Counted from the first letter of the stretch, positions 18,756 through 29,319 are shown. The stretch is DNA of 52,512 bases from Planctomycetaceae bacterium (GCA_029243145.1 JAQWSQ010000028.1:1-52512), one strand, 5' to 3'. Notes: generated from the sequence alone by a model not told the origin. A program made the numbers and translations.

Positions 18756-21017
18756 TTATAACCACAAACTGCCGACTTGATAGGTGATTAATGCACCGAT
18801 ATAGGCGAGGACTGTCATGTAGACAAAACTGAAGATCGGCCAACGCCAACTGTTGGTCTCTCGTTTGATGACCATCAACGTTGCCGCACACTGAGCACAT
18901 AAGGCAAAGAAGACCATGATCGACAGTGCCACAGGTATGTTGTAAACATTGGTGCCATCGGGCCATTTGGAAGTCCGCAACGCGCCCATCAAACCTTCGC
19001 TTTCTTCATCGACATCACCGCCGAGAGAATAGATCGTCCCCAACGTCGAAATAATCACTTCACGCGCGGGAAATGAAGCAATGGCCCCGACTCCAATTCG
19101 CCAATCCCAACCGAGCGGCTTTACGATCGGTTCAATGGCATGTCCCATTTGTCCCAATGCGCTACCGGCAATCAATCGAGAGCTGACAGTGTGATATTCA
19201 TTTTCGAGATCTTCCAAGGTGACTTCTAGGAGTTCCGCATTATCGGGGTTCGACTCCAGAATGGTCTCTGTGGCCACAATCGAGCGTTGCAGTTCGTATT
19301 GCTTGGAATGATCGCCGGGATAATATCCGAGCGCCCAAATTACGATGGTTGTGGCAAAGATCAAAGTGCCTGCTCTCACCACAAACGCTTTTCCACGGTC
19401 GAAAACCCGATCAAATATCACCCGAACAGAAGGAACTTTATAACTGGGCAGTTCCATCACAAAGTGGGGTGTTTCACCGGGAAAAAAGAGCTTCTTAAGT
19501 CCCCAAGCAACGGGAATCGCCACCAAGGCGCCAATCGCATACATCAGGAATAGCACGGTCCCTTGCAACCCCAGACCGAGCGCCAATGTTTGTTCGGGAA
19601 TGAATGCTTTGATGAGCAACAGGTAGACCGGCAACCGTGCTGAACAACTCATGAGTGGTGCGACCAAAATGGTCACAAATCGATCACGCCGACTTTCAAT
19701 CACACGGGTGGCCATCACTCCCGGAACCGCACAAGCAAACGACGACATCAACGGTACAAATGATTTTCCGCTGAGCCCCAACTTGGCCATAAACCGGTCC
19801 ATTAAAAACGCGGCCCGAGACATATAGCCGCAGTCTTCGAGCGTCGCAATGAATAAAAACAGCAAGCATATTTGAGGTAAGAAAATGAGCACGCCGCCCA
19901 CTCCAGCAATGATGCCATCCACTAATAGTGACCGCAGTGGTCCCGGCGGCAAAACACCTTCAACAATCCCCGCGACAAATCCCTGCCCCGTTTCAATCTG
20001 ATCCATCAAGGGGCCAGCCCAAGTGTAAATAGTCTGAAAGACCAGCATCATCAATGCGGCAAAGACAAACAGCCCGAACACACGATGCGTCAGATATCGA
20101 TCCAGAGCGTCACTTTTGGAAGCGGGACGTTCGGCAGGATGCGTCACCACTCCGTCCAAGATTTCACGCGCCCATCCATATCGGACGCGAGCTTCAATCG
20201 CCGGGACACGACAATTCGCGGCGGCAAGTCGTTCTCGCGCGGCTTCCAAGTCTGACTTGATCTGTTGCCCGGCAGCGGATGAGTCCGTCAGTTCCTGTTC
20301 GATCTGACCGCCACGATCAATCAATAATCGTTGCGCGAGAAATTGAGGAATGTCGATATCTTTGTGAGTTCGTAACGATTCACGAAGCTGGCCGGCTTCA
20401 GCATAAAACTCGTCTGGAAACAATGATTCGGGAGTGCGTAACGGGCGATCCACCGAGTCGGCAATGGCCTGCTTGACGACCTCAACATTCTTGCGACGAT
20501 GCGCTTCGGTCGTAATAACGGGTAATTCTAACCTCTTGGCAAGTTCTTCGGCATCAACGCTGATTCCATTGGACCGGGCAACATCCATCATGTTAAGGAC
20601 TACAACCGTCGGTAGCCCCAAGTCGAGTGACTGGCTGACGAGATACAAATTTCGTTCGAGGTTGGAGGCATCAACAATGCAGACAACAGCATCAACGGCA
20701 GAAACACCTTCCTGCCGTCCGAGTAGAACATCGACCGAGACCAACTCATCGGGAGATCGTGGTGAGAGACTGTAAGTGCCGGGAAGATCGACGAGGTCAA
20801 TTTCCCGATGATTCCAGACAACCTTGCCGACTTTCTTCTCGACGGTGACGCCGGGATAATTCCCGGTGCGAGCTTTCATTCCCGAAAGCGCATTGAACAG
20901 CGTACTTTTACCCGTATTTGGGTTTCCAATGAGGGCGACCGTTTTCCGAGTTGGCTTTACCGTTTCGGAGGAACTGGAATCAGGATTGGACGTTTTGGAG
21001 TCGGAGTTTGCAGACAT
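18756..21017 (-). CDS. feoB: Ferrous iron transporter FeoB
   Basis: 753 residues from ATG 21017. The main ferrous iron uptake protein of the inner membrane. The N-terminal G domain shows G1 GNPNTGKSTLFNAL (from residue 31), G3 DLPGTYSL and G4 NMMD. The C-terminal part has the two Gate regions: PLMSSFACAVPGVMATRVI with the conserved Cys, and FPAREVIISTLGTIYSLGG near the end. GNYPGVTVEKK is the switch I region. The frame is open to 21152, but that part overlaps feoA and is not FeoB-like. It ends in tandem stops TAA TAG. It follows two feoA genes and precedes the Cys-rich protein, a complete Feo cluster. Confidence 0.96.
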   Translation of the reverse strand: MSANSDSKTSNPDSSSSETVKPTRKTVALIGNPNTGKSTLFNALSGMKARTGNYPGVTVEKKVGKVVWNHREIDLVDLPGTYSLSPRSPDELVSVDVLLGRQEGVSAVDAVVCIVDASNLERNLYLVSQSLDLGLPTVVVLNMMDVARSNGISVDAEELAKRLELPVITTEAHRRKNVEVVKQAIADSVDRPLRTPESLFPDEFYAEAGQLRESLRTHKDIDIPQFLAQRLLIDRGGQIEQELTDSSAAGQQIKSDLEAARERLAAANCRVPAIEARVRYGWAREILDGVVTHPAERPASKSDALDRYLTHRVFGLFVFAALMMLVFQTIYTWAGPLMDQIETGQGFVAGIVEGVLPPGPLRSLLVDGIIAGVGGVLIFLPQICLLFLFIATLEDCGYMSRAAFLMDRFMAKLGLSGKSFVPLMSSFACAVPGVMATRVIESRRDRFVTILVAPLMSCSARLPVYLLLIKAFIPEQTLALGLGLQGTVLFLMYAIGALVAIPVAWGLKKLFFPGETPHFVMELPSYKVPSVRVIFDRVFDRGKAFVVRAGTLIFATTIVIWALGYYPGDHSKQYELQRSIVATETILESNPDNAELLEVTLEDLENEYHTVSSRLIAGSALGQMGHAIEPIVKPLGWDWRIGVGAIASFPAREVIISTLGTIYSLGGDVDEESEGLMGALRTSKWPDGTNVYNIPVALSIMVFFALCAQCAATLMVIKRETNSWRWPIFSFVYMTVLAYIGALITYQVGSLWL

Positions 21018-21051
21018 TAATATGGTAGGACCGAAAGCGGGAGGGTCGAAA

Positions 21052-21297
21052 TCAGGAAATGGCTTCAAGACAGACTCGTTGGGCCTCTGCGGCACGCAGA
21101 GAAATTCGATAACCGCGGATCTCAAATTCAATAGGATCGCCGAGCGGTGCATAGCCGATGAGGGAAACCGATTCCCCTTCTAACAGCCCCATTTCCATTA
21201 AACGGATCGAGAGGGAATCATCACCGATAATTTCCGCAATGATCGCGGAGTCTCCCGGACGGAGATCGGTTAACAATCGAGAGGCGCGAGCTTCCAT
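21052..21297 (-). CDS. feoA: FeoA-like protein (second of two)
   Basis: 81 residues from ATG 21297 (MEARASRLLTDLRPGDSA); a start at 21345 would overlap the upstream feoA. The SH3-like FeoA fold is shown by SIRLMEMGLLEGESVSLIGY, PLGDPIEFEIRGYRISLRAAEA. FeoA is a cytoplasmic partner of FeoB, thought to interact with its G domain. It lies 34 bases upstream of feoB. Confidence 0.9.
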   Translation of the reverse strand: MEARASRLLTDLRPGDSAIIAEIIGDDSLSIRLMEMGLLEGESVSLIGYAPLGDPIEFEIRGYRISLRAAEAQRVCLEAIS

Positions 21298-21325
21298 AAG
21301 TAGAGAACTTTTCCGCAAAGGCGGG

Positions 21326-21571
21326 TCAGTGGGAGACCTCAACAAAAATCGTCAGACTTGGATCGAGTCGCAGAGTTAATCGGTGATCACCGACGCACAC
21401 AATACAAGGTTGTCCTTGCAGAATCATGGTGAGTTCCACCTGTTCACGAAGTCCCAACTCAGCAAGCCGATGAATGACCTCTTCGTTGCCATCCAAATCA
21501 TGGATGAGCCCTCGCTCCCCCTGACGGAGAAGTTCGATGGGTACTATTTGTGATACGGAATCGGTTGCCAT
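21326..21571 (-). CDS. feoA: FeoA-like protein (first of two)
   Basis: 81 residues from ATG 21571, which follows AGGAAGGATC at ideal spacing; the frame to 21607 overlaps the operator. FeoA-type motifs: LLRQGERGLIHDLDGNEEVI, HRLAELGLREQVELTMI and DHRLTLRLDPSLT. It differs clearly in sequence from the second FeoA, so this is an old duplication rather than a recent one. As first gene of the cluster its leader carries the palindrome at 21592-21606. Confidence 0.88.
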   Translation of the reverse strand: MATDSVSQIVPIELLRQGERGLIHDLDGNEEVIHRLAELGLREQVELTMILQGQPCIVCVGDHRLTLRLDPSLTIFVEVSH

Positions 21572-21591
21572 GAATGATCCTTCCTGACGAC

Positions 21592-21606
21592 TGAGACTCA
21601 GTCTCA
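21592..21606 (-). promoter_or_regulatory. 7-1-7 palindrome upstream of the feo operon, candidate Fur-family operator
   Basis: TGAGACT-C-AGTCTCA is a perfect 7-1-7 inverted repeat, 20 bases before the first feoA start. The classic Fur unit is TGATAAT-n-ATTATCA; this site keeps the same spacing and agrees at five of seven positions in each arm. Position and architecture fit an iron-responsive repressor site of the Fur family. Which regulator binds is inference. Confidence 0.6.
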
Positions 21607-22006
21607 ATAACTATCGGATTTTAGCCTGCATAGACTGAAGGTCACAAGGCGCAACCCATGAAAGGAGGCAAATTTAGGCGATTTCCTTTGTATTTCGGAG
21701 AAAATTCGCTGAATCGACTGCCTGAAGAGGAATTGTCTGCGGGAATCAGATTGACATGGCCTGATCCGTTGAAGAATTTTCTGCGCCGATGAGAACTTCA
21801 GAGTGATCTTGACCAGATTCTGCCCGGATCTTATGTTTCCGGTCCTTCCGCAGGTTCTTTTCCGAACCGGCAACCCAATTAAAGACACCTTTCTTCGACG
21901 TTTCCGTCGAAATCCAAATCCTAAATCCAATCCAGTGACCTTCACACTTTTCCGTCGATTGTTGCGTGCAATGATTGCCGCACCGTGTCGTCCAGGAGAC
22001 TTTTTC
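21607..22006. other. Divergent intergenic region between feo operon and FlgI-like gene
   Basis: About 400 bases. The left edge holds the Fur-like palindrome, the right edge the Shine-Dalgarno AGGAG (21994-21998) of the FlgI-like gene. The frame of the latter is open from 21803 but its start is at 22007. No other feature is seen. Confidence 0.4.
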
Positions 22007-24040
22007 ATGTTGAAATTCAGCTCAACTCTTGCCGCCAGTTGTCTACTTTTGTTAAGCGGATGCGGGCAACTCGACCTGATGAACTTCCGCTCTCAAACTC
22101 CGGAAGAGAAGGATAATAAGTCCCTCGCCGATGAAACTCAGACGAAAGTCGAGACACCGCTGATTAGCGAATACGTGAACGTCGGTAATCTGAATGTCGT
22201 GATTTTGGAGGGTGTCGGTTTAGTCACGGGGCTTCCGGGAACAGGTGGTGACCCGCCTGTTTCGCCATACCGCGCTCGACTCATCGAAGATATGCGACGC
22301 CGTAATATCAGTAATCCCAATCAAATCTTACGATCGAAAAGCACAGCCTTGGTCCTCGTCAGAGCATACCTTCCTCCACTGGTCAAAAAAGGTGAGCGTT
22401 TCGATGTGGAAGTTCGTGTGCCGGGTGAATCAGAAACGACCAGTTTGAATGGCGGCCGTCTCTTGGAAACCTACTTGAGCGAACAAGCATTCATTCAAGG
22501 GGAAGGGATGCTGGAAGGGCATATTTTTGCGAAAGCCGCCGGCCCAATCCTGACAGGAACGACCACTGACTCCGAAAAAGATGGAGAAGACTTGGGAACA
22601 CTCGTTCGCGGTCGGGTCCTGAGTGGAGGCATGTCACTTCGCGACCGGAACATGTCGCTGTTGCTGAGAAATGCTTACCGTAGCGAGCGTATGTCATACC
22701 GTATTGCCAATCGCGTCGGAACTCGATTCTTCGACTATCAATTGGAAGGTCAACGGATTCCGTTGGCGGAGGCAAAAACGAATGAACTCATCGAACTGAT
22801 GATTCACAGCCGCTATAAAGATAACTACCCTCGCTACGTTTCTGTCATTAGAAATATGACTCTGAAAGAATCTGAAGTCGCCGAACGAGTCCGCATGCAA
22901 ACTCTCGCAGACGATCTGCAAAACCCGGTCACGTCGGAAAAGGCTTCAATTCAACTTGAAGCCATCGGTAAACCGGCTCTTGAAGTTTTGAAAACCGGAC
23001 TCAAGAACCCTTCTTTGGAAGTCCAGTTTTACTCAGCCATCGCTTTGGCGTACCTGGAAGATCCTTCTGGTATTGAAGTGCTCGCCAAGACAGCCAAAGA
23101 AGAACCCGCCTTCCGAATTTTCTCATTGGCGGCTCTGGCTGTGGTCGATGATTCCGACGCCTTCATGGCGTTGCGAGACTTATTAGATGGAGACTCAGCG
23201 GAAACCCGGTATGGGGCTTTCCGATCACTGAAATCACTCGACCCTAACGATCCATTCGTGCGTGGCGAATTGATGCACTCCGGTTTCCGTCTCCACGTTC
23301 TTGATGTGGAAGGCGATCCGATGGTCCATATGACACGTCGTAAAATGGCGGAAATTGTCGTCTATGGGACCGGTCAACAGTTCAACATGCCCCTGATCGG
23401 TCGGGCCGGAAAAGATATCATGGTGACCGGTCGTGCGGGAGAAAAGACCATCACCATCGCTCGCATTACTGTTGACGAAACGGAACGTCGTGTTGTCCCC
23501 AACAATGTTCCCGCCGTCATTCGAGCCGTCTCCGAACTCGGTGCCAGCTACCCGGATGTTGCGCAACTCCTGATTCAGGTCCGAAATTCATCCAATCTTG
23601 TCAGCCGACTGGAATTTGATGCGCTTCCGAGAGCCGGTCGTGTTTACATTCGACCCGACGAAGAATTCAAAGCCTCCTACCAGAAGAAGTCACGCATCGG
23701 CCGACCGACCATGGCACCGAATATTTTCAACGACGACAATCCCGATTCTGATCAGACTATAGAAGAGGAAGATTTCGAGATCGAGGCGAACGAAGCATCG
23801 CTGGCAGGTTCTGAATCTGTCGAGTCAGAAGAAGTCGGTGAGGCAAGTTCTGCAGATGTGACAACTCCTGAAGAAGAGTCGTCGGCAACGGCCACAGTTC
23901 CCTCCATGACAGAAGACGCCTCTGTCAAAGAATCAATGACCGAAGAAAAACCCAAACCGAAATCAGATTTTTTCAATCGAGGAGAGCGTGAATCACTCTA
24001 CCCCAGCCCTTTCTCACTATTCAAGAAATCTGAGAAGTAA
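22007..24040 (+). CDS. FlgI-like lipoprotein with HEAT-repeat segment
   Basis: 677 residues. ATG 22007 lies 8 bases after AGGAG and begins a lipoprotein signal (LAASCLLLLSGCGQL; lipobox LSGC). Residues about 55-300 resemble the flagellar P-ring protein FlgI: VGNLNVVILEGVGLVTGLPGTGGD, ALVLVRAYLPPLVKKGERFDVEV and GGRLLETYL. Residues about 305-420 form HEAT-like helical pairs (SIQLEAIGKPALEVLKTGLK, VQFYSAIALAYLEDPSGIEV). The tail beyond residue 570 is acidic and Ser/Glu-rich. A flagellar P-ring protein is neither a lipoprotein nor HEAT-containing, and no flagellar gene is nearby. An envelope role for a FlgI-type ring or scaffold is more likely (inference). Two hairpins separate it from smc. Confidence 0.75.
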   Translation: MLKFSSTLAASCLLLLSGCGQLDLMNFRSQTPEEKDNKSLADETQTKVETPLISEYVNVGNLNVVILEGVGLVTGLPGTGGDPPVSPYRARLIEDMRRRNISNPNQILRSKSTALVLVRAYLPPLVKKGERFDVEVRVPGESETTSLNGGRLLETYLSEQAFIQGEGMLEGHIFAKAAGPILTGTTTDSEKDGEDLGTLVRGRVLSGGMSLRDRNMSLLLRNAYRSERMSYRIANRVGTRFFDYQLEGQRIPLAEAKTNELIELMIHSRYKDNYPRYVSVIRNMTLKESEVAERVRMQTLADDLQNPVTSEKASIQLEAIGKPALEVLKTGLKNPSLEVQFYSAIALAYLEDPSGIEVLAKTAKEEPAFRIFSLAALAVVDDSDAFMALRDLLDGDSAETRYGAFRSLKSLDPNDPFVRGELMHSGFRLHVLDVEGDPMVHMTRRKMAEIVVYGTGQQFNMPLIGRAGKDIMVTGRAGEKTITIARITVDETERRVVPNNVPAVIRAVSELGASYPDVAQLLIQVRNSSNLVSRLEFDALPRAGRVYIRPDEEFKASYQKKSRIGRPTMAPNIFNDDNPDSDQTIEEEDFEIEANEASLAGSESVESEEVGEASSADVTTPEEESSATATVPSMTEDASVKESMTEEKPKPKSDFFNRGERESLYPSPFSLFKKSEK

Positions 24041-24050
24041 TCTTTCTGAT

Positions 24051-24070
24051 GGGAAGATGATCGTCTTCCC
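24051..24070 (+). terminator. Small hairpin after the FlgI-like gene
   Basis: GGGAAGA (24051-24057) pairs perfectly with TCTTCCC (24064-24070) around a 6-base loop, 10 bases after the stop codon. There is no T-run directly after it. A second, imperfect hairpin (AACGGAGCG with CGTTCCGTT, followed by TTTTG) lies just before smc and may be the actual terminator. Confidence 0.4.
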
Positions 24071-24142
24071 ACTCCTGTTACCAATTTCCGAACGGAGCGT
24101 CTTACCCGGCGTTCCGTTTTGTCACAAACCCGGAACCCACTG

Positions 24143-27100
24143 ATGCTGAAGTCACTGGATGTCATCGGCTTTAAAAGCTTCGCCGACAAAACCAGTTTCG
24201 CCTTCTCTCCCGGCATCACCGGAGTGGTGGGGCCGAACGGGTCGGGAAAAAGTAATGTCGTCGATGCGGTGAAATGGATTCTAGGAAACCAATCTGCGAA
24301 GAGCTTACGTGGGAAAGAGATGACCGATGTCATCTTTAACGGCTCTAGTGGTCGAAAGGGAGCCGGATTTGCGGAAGCCACACTGACGTTCGATAATTCG
24401 AGCGGTTTTCTGCCCACCGAACACCAAGAAGTAAAAATTGGTCGTCGCATCTGGAGCAGCGGCGATGCCGAGTATTTACTCAATAATCAAACTGCTCGAC
24501 TTCGAGACATCAAAGACATGCTCTCCGGGTCGGGAATCGGCGTCTCGGCGTACTGCATCATCGAGCAAGGTCGTGTTGACCAGATCCTCCAATCAAATCC
24601 CGCCAAACGTCGAGCGGTTTTTGAAGAAGCCGCAGGCATCAGTCGGTTTAAAGGACGTAAAGCTGAAGCCGAACGTAAGCTGGAACGAGTCGATCAGAAT
24701 TTGAAACGCTTGACCGACATTGTCGACAGTCTTGAAGCACAGCTTGTCTCTCGGCGTTCACAAGCCGCGAAAGCCGCCAAATATCGAGAATTTTCAGAGG
24801 AACTCAAGGGGTTATGGTTGGGACTGTCTGCCGACGAATATCGACATTTCAGTTCACTCCATTCAGGACACAGCCAAACCTTGAAAGCGTCTCAAGAGGC
24901 TCAAACGAATCTGACCGAGCGTCAGAACTTGATTGACGAGCAACTGAAAACACTCGATCAATCGATCAGCCAAATCGATGATCAACTGCGTGATGTCGAA
25001 CGGGAAGCCAACCAGTACCGTCAAAAAATCACCGCTCATCAGACAACAATTCGCCATCAGACAGCACGTCGGCTTGAGATGGATACGGAAACGGTCCGCC
25101 TACGCAAACAGCGACAGATCGCCGGCAACCGAGCCAACGAAGCACAACAAGAGATGGAGAGAACAAAGTCGCTCCTCCACGAGCAATCGAGTGAGTACGA
25201 AACACTCAAGCTGTCCATCCTCCAAAAACAGAATTCGGTCGAATCCCAAATTCAGGCATTGAAGACACTCCGTCAAAATGTCGAATCGTTACGCCAGAAA
25301 CTGTTGGCGGAAACTCGCGCCCAGGCCGAAGCAAAATCTCGACTGGAGAACATTGCCGACCAACGCGCTCATCTCGAATCATCATCGCGTCAGGGACAAC
25401 GCGAGCAAGCAGAACTCGAAGCCAAGATCACTTCGATTGAAGAAGACTTACTGCAACAACATGCCGAAGTGCGTACTGCCACCGAAGCGGTTAAAATGGC
25501 TGAGGAGCGTGTTTCCCAACTACTCAATCAGCGTGAAACAGACAGACAAACCCTCACAGAACTCAAACAAAACGTGACCCGTTTACGGGAAGAACGGTCT
25601 GCGGCACGAGCTCGAAAATCGGTCTTGGAAGACTTGGAAAGTCGGCAGGAAGGACTCGGCATCGGAGTCCAGGAGATTCTCGAACGCTCGCGATCAACCG
25701 ATCTCTCACCTTGGAATCATATTCAAGGAAGTGTGGCCGACCGCTTTGAAGTCGATCTCGAACATGCGCCTCTGATTGAATTGGCACTGGGCAGCAAGGC
25801 CGGGTTGGTCCTGATTGATGAACTTGGGCCGCTCGTTGACTACCTGAAACACGACAAAAGTCCCATTTCTGGACGAGTTGGTTTTCGGCCCCTCTCCGAC
25901 AATCAAACGACAGTACAAAAGTCGTCTGCTCTCAACGACGAACCGGGTGTCATCACGCGTGCCGACCGACTCGTGAACACAACCACCTCCAATGATGCAC
26001 TGGCGACCGAATTACTCGGAAACACCTGGGTCGTTGAGACGCTGCAAGTCGCGATGCGATTGATGCAAGAGTCAGACCGTGAGCAGAATCTGAGATTCGT
26101 TACGTTGCAAGGTGAACTACTCGAATCAGACGGCACGCTTTTCGTCGGTACAATGAGTCAGGAATCGGCAATTCTCTCTCGACGTAGTGAATTGCGACGA
26201 CTCAAAATTGATCTGACGAAGTTCGATGATCGAATTGACTTTGAAGAGACACGCGTCGGCGACCTGGAACGTGACATTTTACAACTTCAGCAAAAAGTCG
26301 AAGATTCTCGACGGAATCTGCAAAAGGCAAGAGAGACTCTCGGTGAAGTTAAGAATGTTGCGGGGGGTTCCGAAGGAGAGCTCTCACGCCGGCAACAGAC
26401 ATTATCGACGATCCACGAATCCGTCCAGAAGGCAGAGTCTAGAATCGTCGAATTAGACACTGAAAGCTTGACCGTTGAAGAACAATTCAAATCCTTTGTG
26501 AACTCACTGGAAGAGCTACAGACACAAATCGGCAAGATTGAAGAAGAAGAAACGTCCGTCGAATCGCAACTCCATGAACACGATCGCCAATTGGCAGACG
26601 ACAAACTCGAACTCGCCAAGCAGGAAGAGCGAGTCATCAGCCTGAAGCAGACCTACGAACGAATCCTCGATGATCTCAAATTACGAGAACAGCAACAATC
26701 CGACGCCAACCGGCGTTACGATCAAGTTTGTGCCGCAAATCGTGAGGCCATGCTAACCGTACTGAATATCGAAGCGGAACTCTCGGAACTACATCTGGAA
26801 GAGCAAGATCTGTCTCTGCGTGCGGAAGCTCTGTTGGTGGCCAAAGATGAAGCGCGTCTCCAACGCGGACGATTACAGCATCAGGAAAACGAACTCCGCG
26901 GTGAACGACGCAAAATCGACGACGAACTCCATCAAGCCGAAATCAAACTCCGAGACCTCAATTATCAAATCCAAGCCATCTCGGAGCGGATTGAAGAGGA
27001 ATATCAACTGGTTATCCAAGATGTAGTCGATAGCCGAGCCTCCGCGATTCGAACCTATCTGGACGAATATCACGCCGAACAAATCAGTTACGAGGAATCC

Positions 27101-27994
27101 GAAACCTCCGAAGAAACCAACGAACTCGTGATTGACTCCTCTACTGAAACGTCACAGAGAGATCTGAGCACAGAGGAACAACCAACACAAGATGCTGAAG
27201 TAGCCGACGCCACGCTCGAATCAACACCGGCAGATATTGCCGAACTGGTTTACCCGGAAGGACTGGACTATGAATCCATCCATGCGGAACTTGAAGAACG
27301 AGTCAACCGTCTTCGTCGCAAACGTAAGCTGATGGGCTCGGTCGATACGGACAGTCTCGCCGATCTGGATGAACTCGAACATCGATACACCTCTTTAAAC
27401 ACCCAATTGGAGGACCTCGTCGAGGCTCGGAATTCACTGGAAGAGATTATCCGCAAGATCAATACCGAGAGCAAACGGCTGTTTCAGGAGAGTTTTACAA
27501 CAATCCGCGAGCACTTCCGCGATCTGTTCCGTAAATTGTTTGGAGGCGGCGAAGGAGACATCATTCTGGAAGACCCCAATGATATCCTCGAATGTGGTGT
27601 GGAAATCGTGGCTCGGCCTCCCGGAAAAGAGCTACGCAGTATCTCACTATTAAGTGGTGGTGAGCGAACGATGACCGCCGTGGCGATGCTGATGTCCATC
27701 TTCAAGAGCAAACCGAGTCCGTTCTGTATCCTGGACGAAGTGGACGCAGCGCTCGATGAAGCGAACATTGATCGCTTTATCAATGTCCTCAAAGAGTTCC
27801 AAGAGTCGACGCAGTTTATCATCATCACACACCGCAAACCGACAATGACGGTCTGCGATACCCTTTATGGCGTCACGATGGAGCAATCCGGGGTCTCCAA
27901 ACGGATGTCGGTGAAATTTGATGAGGTAAACGACAACGGGGAGTTCAAGCCGGCAACAGGTTCGGGAGAGACCTCTTCCAGCGATGCCGCCTGA
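24143..27994 (+). CDS. smc: Chromosome segregation protein SMC
   Basis: 1283 residues from ATG 24143 ([20 protein letters not shown]). The condensin ATPase that compacts and separates chromosomes. Walker A is [16 protein letters not shown] (about residue 30). Long coiled coils flank a hinge at about residues 515-680 ([23 protein letters not shown]-type region SGRVGFRPL). The signature motif [15 protein letters not shown] (about 1165) and Walker [20 protein letters not shown] follow. Unusual is an acidic, Ser/Thr/Glu-rich, non-coil stretch at about residues 975-1035 ([12 protein letters not shown] ... [19 protein letters not shown]) in the returning arm close to the head, which also makes the protein longer than the usual 1150-1200. 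ScpA and ScpB are not in the window. Confidence 0.95.
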   Translation: MLKSLDVIGFKSFADKTSFAFSPGITGVVGPNGSGKSNVVDAVKWILGNQSAKSLRGKEMTDVIFNGSSGRKGAGFAEATLTFDNSSGFLPTEHQEVKIGRRIWSSGDAEYLLNNQTARLRDIKDMLSGSGIGVSAYCIIEQGRVDQILQSNPAKRRAVFEEAAGISRFKGRKAEAERKLERVDQNLKRLTDIVDSLEAQLVSRRSQAAKAAKYREFSEELKGLWLGLSADEYRHFSSLHSGHSQTLKASQEAQTNLTERQNLIDEQLKTLDQSISQIDDQLRDVEREANQYRQKITAHQTTIRHQTARRLEMDTETVRLRKQRQIAGNRANEAQQEMERTKSLLHEQSSEYETLKLSILQKQNSVESQIQALKTLRQNVESLRQKLLAETRAQAEAKSRLENIADQRAHLESSSRQGQREQAELEAKITSIEEDLLQQHAEVRTATEAVKMAEERVSQLLNQRETDRQTLTELKQNVTRLREERSAARARKSVLEDLESRQEGLGIGVQEILERSRSTDLSPWNHIQGSVADRFEVDLEHAPLIELALGSKAGLVLIDELGPLVDYLKHDKSPISGRVGFRPLSDNQTTVQKSSALNDEPGVITRADRLVNTTTSNDALATELLGNTWVVETLQVAMRLMQESDREQNLRFVTLQGELLESDGTLFVGTMSQESAILSRRSELRRLKIDLTKFDDRIDFEETRVGDLERDILQLQQKVEDSRRNLQKARETLGEVKNVAGGSEGELSRRQQTLSTIHESVQKAESRIVELDTESLTVEEQFKSFVNSLEELQTQIGKIEEEETSVESQLHEHDRQLADDKLELAKQEERVISLKQTYERILDDLKLREQQQSDANRRYDQVCAANREAMLTVLNIEAELSELHLEEQDLSLRAEALLVAKDEARLQRGRLQHQENELRGERRKIDDELHQAEIKLRDLNYQIQAISERIEEEYQLVIQDVVDSRASAIRTYLDEYHAEQISYEESETSEETNELVIDSSTETSQRDLSTEEQPTQDAEVADATLESTPADIAELVYPEGLDYESIHAELEERVNRLRRKRKLMGSVDTDSLADLDELEHRYTSLNTQLEDLVEARNSLEEIIRKINTESKRLFQESFTTIREHFRDLFRKLFGGGEGDIILEDPNDILECGVEIVARPPGKELRSISLLSGGERTMTAVAMLMSIFKSKPSPFCILDEVDAALDEANIDRFINVLKEFQESTQFIIITHRKPTMTVCDTLYGVTMEQSGVSKRMSVKFDEVNDNGEFKPATGSGETSSSDAA

Positions 27995-28655
27995 CCAACT
28001 GCCTCATCAGAAAAGACCGTTCTGACCCTCATCGGACTCAATAGTCAAAAAGCCCTCAATACTCTTGGCGCGCCAACGACAATTCTCTTGCGACACAGTC
28101 CGGCTGTAGTGATTAGCCGGAACACCCGGCGAGCAAGCGATGTAACTCCTGATTTTCCAAGGAATTACGCTTCTCCCCGCCAGTCACAATCGGGGCTGTC
28201 GTTGTTTCTGGACGAACTGCTGCATTTGTCCTGGCAAGCGCTTCACTCAAAGAACCTAAAGTCGATACATCAGGAATGTCGATGCTTATGGTCAGATGCG
28301 GATGTCTGAGGCGGCTTGCCCAACTCAGAACGCAACAGGGATGTTGTGACAGTTTGCATTCGAAAGGACATAACATTGAGCAGCAGAAGAAATACTTCAA
28401 AGTTGTGTTTGATTTCGGTTCCGAGTGAGTTGTCTGTGACCCACGGATATCTCATTCGGGATGAAGCGATTTCTGGAAGCTTCTGAGGAGAGAAGCGGAG
28501 AGGAATCAAACGATCCCGACTTTGTTATACGATGGTATGTAAGTCAAGGACCCATGGCTAGTACAGCCGACCATCGAGTCCGGGGTTGATAATTTTTGAT
28601 GAGGGAAAAGACAACCCTCTGAGTTGGCAATGAGAATCTGATTGGAGAGCCCGCC
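27995..28655. other. Intergenic region between smc and the HTH-receiver gene
   Basis: About 660 bases. A minus-strand frame at 28113-28400 reads partly protein-like (SIDIPDVSTLGSLSEALART) but has no ribosome site or recognisable family, and a plus-strand frame overlaps it. I do not call a gene here. The last 20 bases carry GGAGAG before the next ATG. Confidence 0.35.
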
Positions 28656-29228
28656 ATGAGGACGATCTTTACTACTGGACAAGTAGCTAAGATCTGCAAA
28701 GTTGCACCCCGCACCGTCAGCAAATGGTTTGACTCGGGACGACTTCGCGGTTACCGGATCCCTGGATCACAAGACCGTCGAATCCCCCGTGAACACCTGA
28801 TTCGATTCCTCAAAGAGCATGGTATGCCTTTGGGAGAACTCGAAGACGAGGCAATGGGAAAAATTCTGCTCGTTGGAGCAGATGGCAACGTGCGATCAAA
28901 TTTGGATGAACTAATGGGGAACAACGATTTCAAAATCGATGTTGCCGCAAGTGGATTTGAAGCCGGAATTCAGGCCGAGTCATTGCACCCGGACTGCGTT
29001 GTGGTGGATTTCGGAATGGGCCGACAGGAAGCCCTCATGATTGCTCAGAACCTGCGTAAGAACACCGAATATTCGGAAACTGTTCTGATCGCATTACTGA
29101 GTGATGAGGATACTGCCTCCGGTTTTGACCGAACCATGTTTAACGAAACGTTTCGTAAGCCGTTCGACGCAGCTTTGCTCGCCGAACGAATCAAAACGCT
29201 CGTCGGACGCAAAAAGCAAATCGCCTGA
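28656..29228 (+). CDS. Excisionase/MerR-type HTH fused to a receiver-like domain
   Basis: 190 residues. Residues 1-60 form a helix-turn-helix of the excisionase type: FTTGQVAKICKVAPRTVSKW, then RLRGYRIPGSQDRRIPREHL. Residues 67-185 resemble a two-component receiver: KILLVGADGNV, CVVVDFGMG with the likely phospho-acceptor Asp, and FRKPFDAALLAERI with the conserved Lys-Pro. The first acidic pair of receivers (DD) is here GAD, so one metal ligand is missing and phosphorylation may be altered. The DNA-binding domain comes first, unlike most response regulators. No kinase gene is nearby. GGAGAG lies 7 bases before the ATG, and a strong terminator follows. Confidence 0.8.
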   Translation: MRTIFTTGQVAKICKVAPRTVSKWFDSGRLRGYRIPGSQDRRIPREHLIRFLKEHGMPLGELEDEAMGKILLVGADGNVRSNLDELMGNNDFKIDVAASGFEAGIQAESLHPDCVVVDFGMGRQEALMIAQNLRKNTEYSETVLIALLSDEDTASGFDRTMFNETFRKPFDAALLAERIKTLVGRKKQIA

Positions 29229-29319
29229 TGGATCAGGAGCGTGATCGGGATCGCCAGGGATGGCGAACAAAACTCTCGAAAACCGTTTCGGAAACATCAC
29301 CAAGGTGATCAACTGATAA

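Noticed and set aside
28113..28400. Minus-strand frame of 95 codons between smc and the HTH-receiver gene
   Set aside because: No ribosome site, no recognisable domain, and an overlapping frame on the other strand; kept only as a remark in the intergenic entry.
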